Below, in pieces: positions 1 through 10,500 of a DNA stretch of 27,452 nucleotides. This DNA comes from Saccoglossus kowalevskii (lineage: Eukaryota > Hemichordata > Enteropneusta > Harrimaniidae), in NCBI RefSeq assembly GCF_000003605.2, contig NW_003123409.1, positions 111,363 through 138,814 of the forward strand. Direction: 5' to 3'. How positions within the stretch are numbered: position 1 is the first letter of the stretch; every line of letters begins with the position of its first letter. The position numbers and the translations under genes are program-made. Below the pieces are notes generated by a model, which saw only the letters and a list, made by a program, of their open reading frames with translations, made no database searches and had not been told where the DNA came from.

Positions 1-657
1 ATTGTCCGTAAGTTGTTTTATCACAAGGAATACACACGTAAATTTAATTATAATAACTACAGCAAATAACTAGTTCTTGCTAATGAATCACTGCACACTG
101 TGTGGCAGCATTTGCGATTAAACTCCAGGGTAAAGTAAAAATCTGTTTCCTTATAATTATTTTATCTTCAAATCAATGCAACTATATGACCAGCAAGCTT
201 TAAGGAAATCCAAAATTCTCCTGGAAATACAAATTCACAACTAATTGAAATAATGAAATTAAATTATCTAAATTGACTTGATGTGGGTTTTGAAATATGA
301 CAAAAGTTGTCGTTTAAAAGGTTAAGCAGGTAACTGGTATGACAGCATACAAATAATAATTGGACTCAATGATAAATTGATCAACATATTAGACATCAGA
401 TATAGTAATCCTTTCATTAAACGAACAATGAACAAATATGAAAAAATGAAACTCATATTCTTTGAGGGGTACGATTATTAGTATTAGAATGTTAATAATA
501 ATTTAAATCCAAAATGAGCCAAAAGAAACATTCAAACTAGATCTTTACCTATTAACAGTCGACTTGAAAAACTAGTAACCTTTAAACATAATGGCTCCAA
601 GATAACATGATATATGTTTATGTAAATATTGCAATGATTGATGTCTTCTTAATGCAG
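1..657. other. Upstream sequence / intron preceding the first visible MEI4 exon
   Basis: AT-rich non-coding sequence with no convincing exon. It ends in a splice acceptor (AG at 656-657) in front of the first recognisable MEI4 exon. The exon frame needs one base from an upstream exon, so this stretch is probably intron. I looked for an upstream exon ending in ATGG before a GT donor, which would complete a Met-Asp-Val start, and found none, so the first exon may lie outside the window. Confidence 0.5.
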
Positions 658-3649
658 ATGTGATTGATGAGTCTAGTATACTGAAACTGAAAATAGCTAC
701 AGCCATTGCAATAATCCGAATGAAACCATCAGACATGACTGCACAACAATACACACAGCAGCTTTCACAGCAAATGAAAAACAACAATGAAAGTTGGAAG
801 AAAAAAGCTCAGAGAATGGAAATGGAATTATTACAAACAAGACAAGAATTAGTGAAAACAAAGTTAGGTTGTAATGATAAGGAAAGTGGAAAAGGTGAGT
901 AGTTCCAGTCCATTTATGCACGTAGGCAATGCGATCCTGGACTGCCTAAGTGCATACCGTGAAGTTATTATGAGGACACTGCAAAGTATCCTCCATAGCA
1001 GTAGTGACTGTATCATGTGACACTAGCAGAGATAGATGCATTCCTGTACTCATGTCATAATGTTATTATTATTCATCTTTGTTATGTTTATAGTAATAAT
1101 TTAACAACTTGAAAAGGAAACAAAACATTGTTTGCATTGTGCGAACATTACTATCTAGCTTTTGTGTCTAAATCTAAACACAGGAAAGTGTATGAATGTG
1201 ACTTCCCTTGAACATGTCAATTTTAATGACATACCAGTAGTTTTACAACTGAAATTAGGGAAAATTGAGCGAGTGCTGATGTATTTTGAAACAAATGCAG
1301 ATACAGGTTTTTAACAAACAGTAAATTCACTTTTTGATTCATAAAAATGTGCAATATTATAAATCAGTTTTCTGCATATATTAAAGCGGGGGAGTCGTCA
1401 CCTGCACATGCGCCAGATAGCCATAGTGTGTCATTGAGCCTTTGCATTTTTAGCGTGTATTGTTGTCATTGCTTGAGTCCCAATGACACGGCTATGGTCA
1501 TCTGGCGAGAGTAAGAGATAACAATTATATTTTTGTGTCAGGTGAGTTCCCAACATTGAATGCCACTTTTTTATGTGCAAATTCCTGGACTATGTGACCA
1601 TGCACACACTATTCTGACATCAGTCAGCACAATTAACCTGTATATCTTATTCAAGTTATATTCAGTGGGGAATGATTTTCAACCAGTGGCCTTCTCGTCA
1701 AGTCTGTGGCAAGCTCACCAAGGGGTAGGGGTTGACCCCTTGGTCCCGATGGTATACTGGTGTTTCATGCACCTAAATCTGGGCGTGCATTCTGATGGCT
1801 TGGATAGACCAGCTCTGATGAAGTATTAATATTAACTTTAACATTAATTCCATTCAGATTCAGAAGAAATTGCCCACCAAAGCAGTGCATCAGTGTTTCC
1901 TACTCCACCATGCTCAGCAGATAACTCTCACATACAAGAAGTGAGGTAGTAAAACATCATACACAGTTCCTTCAACATGTGTTGACTTTGCAATCTTGTA
2001 TCAAGGATTTACCTCTGTTAGATTCCTGTGATGTCTCTCTCACAGCAAAAGACACCATAATACATTGCATTAGAAACATATGTAAATTAGTAAAAGATAT
2101 GGGCTGTGACCTTCCAACAAGTAAATTAAAATTGGCAGTTGAGAAGATAATGGAGATATTAGAATGTCCTGTTGTGGAGAAATTTAAACCAGAGATTCAA
2201 CAACAGTGTATGGAGTTGATGCAAGATATCCTGAATTTTATCATTTATAACAGTCAGCTTAATCAGGTATTTATTCAGTAAAACTACCGGTAACTGCATC
2301 TACCAGTAAATCATTTTGTGTTCTGTGAGTGAAAGAATTAATATTGATAACAAAAAAGATTGTTTTGGAAACGTCTATTCATGTGTTCTCTCTAATTGTT
2401 GAAGGGACTTACCAGTAATACAATTTGAGAAAATCTGAATATCAGGTTTTTAATTTATTGTTGTTGACTCCTGTGTGCCAAGCACAGAATGTCTTTGAGG
2501 TTAGTGTGTCTGTGCATGTGTATGTCTGTTCCACTGATATCTCAAGAACAAACTATCAGATTTTAATGCAACTTGTTACATAGATGTTCTGGGATCATGC
2601 TCTAACCTTTAGTTTTCGGTTGAAATTTTGTGCATATTAATTAACCAATATTAAGGATTTTCGCTTTTTTCACAAGAACTGTTTAGCAAATTTCAATGAA
2701 ACTTAATACAAAGATGGTCTCGGACAATGTGCAGATCTAATTAGTTATTGGTTGCAACTTTGAATATCAATCACCTAACTGGCATATTAATTAGCCAATT
2801 TTAAGCATTTTCACTTGTTTCTCATATACCATTCAACAGATTTCAATGGTTAATTGGAATTATACTGACATGCCACAAGTGCAATGATAAAGACATTTGA
2901 CAAATAATATGACCATTAAACCACATGTCCATGCATAATCGAGTTGTGTCCGTCTGCCTGCTTGCCTGTGAGAGTGCAAATCAAATTCGTTTACCGGTAG
3001 TATTCTGCTTGCCCTGTATATGTACAGGGAATGTCATTTATGCATACAGATTAATCATGTGTATATACAAGTTTGATAGTAATCTAATCATTTGAATATT
3101 TAAAACATTTTTGAATGAATTAAACAACTTTTAATACACTTGGAGGATTGAGTGGACCAGGAAGTGATTAAAAACCTTGCCAGTTGCATGGGCTAAAATC
3201 TTCTAATAGCCATCTAAAAAAATATCCTTTCTATTTCTATTCTAAGTTTTGATATGCTTCACTAATCTTATCATTTTCAGACATCTTACCAGAGTGAGCT
3301 ATCAAATATGGGGATGGTCCTGGCACAGAATCGTATCATACAACACAGTATTGTAAAAACAGTGGTTGATGGAATCACAAAGTATTCAGGACAATTAAGG
3401 AAATCACTTGAGGAGAACACAGACTGGGATCCATTACATTTTGAAAACTCTTACTACTTGTTTCTGATACTTGAAGACATTCTAACAGGTGTTATAAAGA
3501 ATAGAAAATTGTTACAATCCTGGCCAGATTCATTGACAAGAGATATACAGCAACAGTTAGACGATTGTCTGTTACACATCTCTCACGTGTTTCCATTGTA
3601 TTCACATTACGTTTGGAAGATCACAGCTATATTACAGAACTTACAATAA
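658..3649 (+). CDS. MEI4: MEI4-like meiosis-specific double-strand-break formation protein (5' partial)
   Basis: MEI4 works with REC114 and IHO1 on meiotic chromosome axes to license SPO11 double-strand breaks (family knowledge). Exons: 658-894, 1858-1940, 1967-2266 and 3281-3649, with stop TAA at 3647. The first exon reads KLKIATAIAIIRMKPSDM and then a coiled-coil-like segment (SWKKKAQRMEMELLQTRQEL). This matches the vertebrate MEI4 N-terminus (SKLALALAIIRSKPADRSS, then the WKSKVEILEAEVMQLRQ type), the part known to bind REC114. Other landmarks are a VFPTPP segment, FLQHVLTLQ, FENSYYLFLILEDIL, and FPLYSHYVWKI close to the C-terminus. About 330 residues are visible against roughly 385 in human. 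The initiator is absent: exon 658 begins with two bases of a split codon. Between 1940 and 1967 the frame shifts, so the gene is either spliced there by a 26-nt intron or carries an indel. The remaining introns are canonical GT-AG. Gene identity is fairly sure; the intactness of the reading frame is not. Confidence 0.82.
895..1857 (+). other. MEI4 intron (with MITE and hairpin)
   Basis: This intron runs from donor GTGAGT at 895 to acceptor CAG at 1855-1857 and is phase 1. It holds a copy of a dispersed repeat (about 961-1015), a foldback MITE (1381-1507) and a perfect 9-bp inverted repeat, CCAAGGGGT/ACCCCTTGG (1718-1726 and 1735-1743). An open frame at 1560-1829 has no recognisable homology and I do not call it a gene. 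Confidence 0.75.
1381..1507 (+). mobile_element. Foldback MITE-like element, TTAAAGCGGG family, copy 1
   Basis: It begins TTAAAGCGGGGGAGTCGTCA. Inner arms at 1411-1434 and 1483-1507 are near-perfect reverse complements (CGCCAGAT.ACCATAG type). The centre (CATTGAGCCTTTGCATTTTTAG onwards) matches the centre of the copy at 21330-21490. The right outer terminal repeat seen in that copy is not recognisable here, so this copy seems truncated. It carries no coding capacity and was probably mobilised by a transposase encoded elsewhere (inference). Confidence 0.65.
1941..1966 (+). other. Frame break in MEI4: candidate 26-nt intron or indel
   Basis: The exon from 1858 reads ...SADNSHIQE and then meets TAG at 1947. 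The downstream frame that carries FLQHVLTLQ is offset. Removing 1941-1966, which starts GTGAGG and ends CACAG, restores the frame at phase 0. One missing base in the GAGG run near 1944-1946 would also restore it, joining HIQEVR to VVKHHTQFLQ. The second reading keeps the Q of the QFLQ motif of vertebrate MEI4, which slightly favours an indel, either biological or from sequencing. Confidence 0.6.
2267..3280 (+). other. MEI4 last intron
   Basis: This phase-0 intron runs from donor GTATTT at 2267 to acceptor TTTTCAG at 3280. It contains the reverse-oriented hairpin element at 2466-2850 and a perfect inverted repeat, CCCTGTA-TATG-TACAGGG, at 3012-3029. The rest is AT-rich with no coding signal. 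Confidence 0.75.
2466..2850 (-). repeat. Hairpin-ended tandem-unit element E1 (same family as 10119-11051)
   Basis: Read on the minus strand, about 135-bp degenerate units (containing TTTCATTGAAA-like and TTAATTAATATGC-like words) run into ATCAGTGGAACAGAC, then a hairpin at 2493-2466 (GACATTCTGTGC with GCACACAGGAGTC), then an A-rich end (AACAACAATAAA). The same order and many of the same words occur on the plus strand at 10119-11051. This shows one family inserted twice in opposite orientation. There is no coding capacity. Confidence 0.7.
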
Positions 3650-3787
3650 CATCAAATGTCGCAATATTACAGCTATGAACTACTAACCACAACTATCATG
3701 CCCAAATAACAACAGACTTTCAAAGATTAAAGTTTCATTTATTTTCAAAAAAGATTGCACTTCATATTTTATCAAATTATTTTTTAA

Positions 3788-3793
3788 AATAAA
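3788..3793 (+). terminator. Candidate poly(A) signal of MEI4
   Basis: A canonical AATAAA about 140 bp after the MEI4 stop codon, in AT-rich sequence. Confidence 0.55.
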
Positions 3794-3937
3794 TTTCTCA
3801 TACCATCATGACGGACAGTCTGCCTTCAGAGTGAAATACACTGACATTCACAGTAAATTTACAACTATTTGAGATTCAACTCAATTTGTTTTCCTAAATC
3901 AGAATCGGATATATTGAGAAGCCTCCATGCTATCATG

Positions 3938-3943
3938 TTTATT
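3938..3943 (-). terminator. Candidate poly(A) signal of DHDDS
   Basis: Minus-strand AATAAA (TTTATT on the plus strand) about 600 bp after the DHDDS stop. It is the first exact hexamer downstream, and it implies a long 3' UTR. Confidence 0.45.
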
Positions 3944-4546
3944 TCAATTTGGGCTTTCTACTTTCCAGTGCAAACACTGGTTTAGATAATACACAAGATG
4001 CTGATCATCTTCAGATTTGCTTCCCAGAGTTCTGTAAATAGAATCACGTCTTCATGTAAGCTGAGAAATGAGAAATGTCGGACATAAATAATTGACATGA
4101 TTCCATTTTGCCAGAAAAAGTTAGTGGAGTGGGTGGAAGTATCATGGGTGGAATGCTCCAGATTCTTGACCAAGATATCCATCAATTCTTCTATTCCTTC
4201 AAAGCAGTTGTGTGTACCCTATACTACAAAATGTACATGTACCTCTGCATTTACTGGGTTTCATATTTACTTACTATTAAACAACATATGCTTTTTATAT
4301 ATTCATGGATTATTATTCTCCAAGCCAGATCACATTTATACTGCCATGTAGTTGGTCCTATTTCATATCAGTTCATTTATGATATGAAACAGTTTTTGTG
4401 AATATTTTTCAAATTTTGATTTTAGCTGTCTGAGGATCATGGAATGAATACTCAAGACATTTGAATTGTTTGTTGAAATGTGAGGCACCTATTCCTATTT
4501 TTGACACTGTTTACCTTTATATATTAGTCTTAGGAGTGAATGTCAT

Positions 4547-7500
4547 TCATACACCCAATATAGAATCTAAATATTTACTATGTTTTTCATCTAAATGATT
4601 TAGGAATGTCTGAATTCGCTGTTCTCTTTGCTTAGCATATAGCTGAATTTTGCTTTCCAAGTCACTACAGTTCTTGTAGTCCTCCAACACACACTGATGA
4701 TCAGACTCTCGCTGTCTTTCTTCAACTGTTTCTTGATTTTGTTGCTTTGTTTTCTGTGTACAAAATTACATACAGCCATTAATATATTTTCAGCTTAAGT
4801 GAATGCACATCAAACCAGAATCAAACTTACATGTATTACAAACAATGCTATGCTTCAACTCTTGATAACAACATCTTGGTTGTGACGTAATCGACTGATG
4901 GAAATAGCAGCTACTGCTGTGAATCCAGCACTCCAAAAATCCTGGGCTGCATTGTCATGGAATGTCATAGTTAAATTTGCGTCTATTAAATGTACCTGTA
5001 CTGGTAATGATAATAATAACATAGCGCCTGTTTTGCTACAAATGATGCCCAATGACGTTCACAGGAATGCTTGATGAAACAGATGAGTTACCACTCGTAA
5101 TACCTAGAATCATGCCCTCAATGATCAATACAGGAAATTCTCTCATTTTTTTTATGAATACAAATGTCACAATTGCCTACCAGGGAACTATTGCATATTC
5201 AGACAATTGAATGTCATCAACACAAATCAAGTGTCTGAGTTATACAATTTGGTTTACTCTGAGTCACCAAGTTCTTGTCTCTGACTGAATTATTTTAGAG
5301 GGCATTGAGGTGTGGTATCTAAGCAATCACAGCATAAAATATCACATGGAGAAGGGATACTGACAAAATCTTGAAACGTAAACCCCTTGTGAGGCATCCC
5401 AGGAAAAAAACATAGTTGAACTCTGGTGACCTTGCCCTTTGTTATATAATACAATTCCTTTAACATATTTGTTTCAATATAAATATACATTGTCATAATT
5501 AATTTTGAATACAAACAAGTTTTGGGGTTGAACTAACAGTGGGGAATCAGTCTACCGAATGTCTTTTAAAGATGTAAATATCTTACAAAAACATTTGTGC
5601 CTTATTTGTTTAATTATTTTAAGGGACATAATTTCCAGCTTTATTCAAAGTAATTCAGATATTTTAGTATAAAAACAAATGCCTCATTGCAAAAAAAAAA
5701 GTGCTGCATTTAGACGTGAATAGATTCATAAAACATGCAAGATAACAGAAAATCTTAGCTGGCTTTTGTCCAAGTATTTTGTACAGGTGTCTGTCAAAAA
5801 TTAATGATTCACTGAGACAATTATGAACTGCCTCATTGTGTGACTACTGTATTATATGAAAAGTAAAAAAAAAAAAAAAAAATATTCCTGCGAGTTTTCA
5901 TTTGTCGAATGAACTGTTTGTCAAATACAGAATACATATATTTTAGAACAATTTTCTTTTTAAAATGTGGATGAAATGTTTTGCTTTTTATGTATTTTTT
6001 ATGTATTGTTTTTGATTTGATAACTTTGAACTAAACAGATTTTCTATTAGCTTCAGATCTTGATCAAAGTTTGGCACCCAGTTCATAGGAGTGCTTATAT
6101 TGATTTTCTGACATCTTGTTTTCTGTTAAGATTTTATTGGTAGATTTGCAAATGTGTATCAGACTGTGCAACAACTCTCTCCATGAGTTTGCATTGAAAT
6201 CCAGTCTAGCATATATATACATTACCAAGGATATTATTACAAGATAAAGGATTTGCTTCATTGAACACGTACAGCAATGCACATTCACACTGGGATCAGT
6301 GACCTTTGAATGTGTATCAGGAGTGATCAGTCAAGTAGAAAATATTTTATCAGATTTTCTCAATTTTTGCCTGATATTTTCATACAGGACATCTGTTCTT
6401 CATACCCAGGGAAGACTTTATATTCATGAATAAGGTGACCAAGTTTGATAAAGTTTGAAATAGAATTAGTAAAGTTATTGTGCACACAATAACATTATTA
6501 ACGACAGACGACAACGACGACCGACGACAACGCCGGACAGAAATTTTTCCCTTAATATACCTTTCCCTTCCATCTTTGATGGTACGGGCAAGGTAAAAAA
6601 CATTGAGTCAATTTGTTTTCTAAAATTGATACACATGCTTGACTTTTTATTTTTATTTTAAAATTGTCATAATATCTATATGAATATATCTTTCATTTTT
6701 TCCCTTTATCTGACAAAAGTGTGTGTAGTTTCTAAAATTGTGTACATACATTTACAGTCTTGTATATAATTTTTCTTGTACACAATTACCACCAAGTATG
6801 GACATTTAGGCCAGACTTTTATTATCCCTTGTTTCGCAAGGGAATCACGAAAATGAAATAAAAATAAAATTTTATTTCAGTGTAATTTCTCACTTACAAT
6901 TCTTTGAGAATCCTAAATGGACATTTAGGCCAGACTTTTATTATCCCTTGTTTCGCAAGGGAATCACGAAAATGAAATAAAAATAAAATTTTATTTCAGT
7001 GTAATTTCTCACTTACAATTCTTTGAGAATCACGCAAATCTAATGGGGAAAAAAGAATTAATTTAATTTTTTTTCCGCCCTCCTCAAAAGAATTGACTTA
7101 TAAAAACTATAGAAACAAGGAATAAAAAAAATTTGGCCTTAGAAGTAGAACATAATAATTAATATTACAACCCTGCTTAGATACATCACTCAATAATTGC
7201 ACTAGTTAAAACCCACCTGTATCTGTTCATAGTTTCTTTGATAGTGTAAAACTGCTGCAAATAAATGCCACACAGAAAATTCCGGCCACAGAACCTTTAC
7301 AAAAGATAATACTGAGAACGTAGTCTGTTGAATAATCAAAAGAAAATGTATTGAAATGACATAGACCAGAGTCTAAGGCACACATGTTATCAATTCTTGT
7401 CCCAGGACTACATTTTTCAAAAATACGTAGCCAAAAAATAACCAAAAATTAATTTCATTCCACTGATATACTATTTCCTACACAGCATGAGTTTATTCAT

Positions 7501-10500
7501 TTCACTCTTGGTAAAGCCATTTATATATTCACTATTGGGTAATTGGTGAGTTCAACAACAATTTATGTAATCAAGTTATTTCCCAAATTGTGTTGAGCAA
7601 ATGGATCTTTGTGTTTATGTAAATTAAGTGCAGGCTAATCGTGTCATAAAACTAGCCATGCAGCCAAGATTTCACATTTATCAGGTTTCCCATGGTATAA
7701 CTAGATATGTATGCTTTGTCATGTATTTACAATTATAAACCTGTCTTGGAAACTAACAATATCTATACATATGCATACTTGTTTGCATGGTCTCTCGTAC
7801 CCAAACACTCACAGACAATATTACTCCAGTAAACAGGTACCAGGTTTTAAAAAAATATACACTTACTTGCCATAGCAGGAAATCACTGAGTCTCACTTCA
7901 CCAGATGTTCGTATCAGCAACTCAGGATTGGGAGACTTTCCAGTATAAAGACACTTCTCTAAAAGTTCTTCAGAGACATCACTGTAATTCAGCAATAGAT
8001 TCAAGAATTATTCTTTAACCAATAAATCATTCTGTCATATGAATACCACAAGATACTGGTTAATCAAATATGTTCTTATGTACATTTAAATGTTTTAAAA
8101 TAGGCAAACATTTCGTCATTTCCTATATTCATTTTCATCTTTAAATTTATCTTCATCTCAGACAACATTACAAAACTGCAGTTTTCTGTGCATTTTTCTT
8201 GATTTTCCATCCATCAGTGGATGACTCAGGAAGGCACAGACTGATTAGATAGATTAAAATTATAAGGTGACATTAATACACATCCAATCAAGTATGGGTA
8301 TCCAATTGCATCAAATTTATACATTGGTGGACAGCTGCATCAAAAATATATTTATAAAGATAATTGAGATTACCTTGGTCTGAGAAAGCCCTCTTCCACT
8401 CCCAATGCCATTTCTTTTATTGCATTACTTATTTCATGTCTAGATGTGTATGCAAAACATACATTGAGAATAGCCCTGTAGGAGACATTACAAAACTGGA
8501 TGTTACAGAACTTGCACATAGAGAACCCATATATCATGTACAGTATTTGATCTATTCGTAGAACATGCACTTTAATACATGTACATAAATATTCAGCCAA
8601 AAGAAACTTGAGAAACATTAGATGAAAAATTCATCATTCTGAGGTATGTAATGGGGTCTAAAAACTAACTTTGTGACGCGATTGTGCGTGATGTTGGTTA
8701 TTGCATTCTGCGAAAGAATCACAATGTCACTCTGCGAAGAGCACAATTCACATTGGTTGGTTGGTCGATAAGCGATAATCCCAATGGTTGATCGATGCCC
8801 ATATTACTTCTTTATTTACAGTGTAAGGGTTCACCGCATGCCTTATAGAAAAATTAAGTTTTAAATGGTTATTTCGCAGACTGCTCGTTTTTTGGGACTA
8901 AAATGGCCACCAATAGATCAACTAAAGCAAATAACTAAATGATATACATATGTCTATGTATATTATGACTTGCTTTTCACCAACTTTTAACAAAATCAGT
9001 CCAGTCTGAGAAATGATTTTAGACTGACAGAACTATAAGGCTTTGTTTCATACTTTGTCTGACAAGGATTAAATAAGGCTGCCCACTTTTTCAGGTAAAA
9101 AAACCCTTACATTCAATAATAGTGATAGTTCTTACCTATTATTATGTTTTGAAAAATTTACAGCCTCTGCAACCGCTCGTTTTACGTCATTTGGCAGCAG
9201 ATCAATATCACCCAGTACCCGTATGCATACTCCATATTTCTGTATCATTTTCTTCTCTTCGAGTAACTTCTCAAACTTTTGTCTTGCTAGTTCCATCAAA
9301 CCAGAAACTTCTTCTTTGGATCTTTTAAAATTTTCAATACTGAATGCGTAGACAGTAACTTCTGTAATGCCAAGGTCTAAACACCATTCTAATGTCTAAA
9401 TAATAAATCAAAAGCAATACAAAAATGTGATTGATTGACAACATTAAAAGCTACACTCGTGTGACAAGTTGTTTTCATTCCTAATACTATTATTACAAAC
9501 AGAACGCCAATCTTGCATGTAGAGGTTTTCTAGCATGTGTATTTGTCATAGGAGACAGGGTTTTAGCTAAAGTCACTGGCAAGCAATTTACTGTAATTTG
9601 AAATCTTATTTATATACTTTGGTTTCTAAAAGTCAATGCTCTTTAGTAAAATATATCAGAAAACCACATAATGGGTTATAGATATGTTTTACATTATTAC
9701 ATGTAACTGTATTGTAGTAGATTTTAGATATCTAACTTGTTATGTTTATTTTAACACCTTTATTACATTTCATAAATCAAAATAGATATGTAATTCATTC
9801 TATACGGTTGTAATAATGAATTATCTTATCTTATCTTATATTCAAGTTGACAGAAATAAAATAAACTTTTTTTTATTTTTGACTGCAATGGGTCAGTTGC
9901 AAGACCTCCCTAAAGGTTGCACATCCTGGCACATCACATCGTGACATTAAAAATACCGGGTAACACATTCTTGCACTTTCTGGGATATTGTTGTCATGGA
10001 AGTGAAACATTATGAGGATATCGCAAAGCATGCATGAAGACAGGACAGTAATAGTGACCAAGGCGTAGTGTATGATGATGTGCATATTGTTTCAGGGTGC
10101 CAACAAATTATGGATTATTATGCAAATTAGGTAATTAATATGATCTGATTTTAACCCCAAACTGAGCAGGGATGTGAATTGTTCTAGAGCATCAATGTAC
10201 CAAGTTTCATTGAAAAAGAATAATTAATACAAGTGATATCAGTGTAAAAGCTGAAAATTGGCTAATTAGGGAATTAATATGCACTGATTTTAACCCAAAA
10301 CTAATCAGGTCTGTGCATTGTCCTAGAAAATCTATGTACCAAGGATTCATTGAAATGGGATAATTAGCACTTGTGATATCAGTGTAAAAGCCAAAAATTA
10401 ACTAATTATGCAAATTAGTTGAGTAATAACACATTTTTACCCAAAATTAATCAGGTCTCTGAATTGTTCTAGAGCATCTATGTACCAAGTTGCATTGAAA

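Larger units (their letters stand above)
3650..4546. other. Convergent 3' UTR / intergenic interval between MEI4 and DHDDS
   Basis: About 900 bp lie between the two stop codons. The plus strand has AATAAA at 3788-3793 for MEI4. The minus strand has AATAAA at 3943-3938, the first such hexamer downstream of the DHDDS stop. If both are used, the transcript ends lie about 150 bp apart without overlapping. I see no further gene. Confidence 0.6.
4754..7216 (-). other. DHDDS last intron (2.46 kb)
   Basis: It separates the WPEF exon from the C-terminal exon. Contents: an 18-nt A run (5865-5882), element E2 with a GAC-rich stretch and hairpin (about 6420-6600), and a perfect 119-bp tandem duplication (6798-7031). 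The remainder is AT-rich and shows no coding signal. Confidence 0.75.

Noticed and set aside
1560-1829. Open frame of 89 codons on the plus strand between MEI4 exons
   Set aside because: It lies wholly inside an intron, includes the hairpin at 1718-1743, and has no recognisable family or splice logic.
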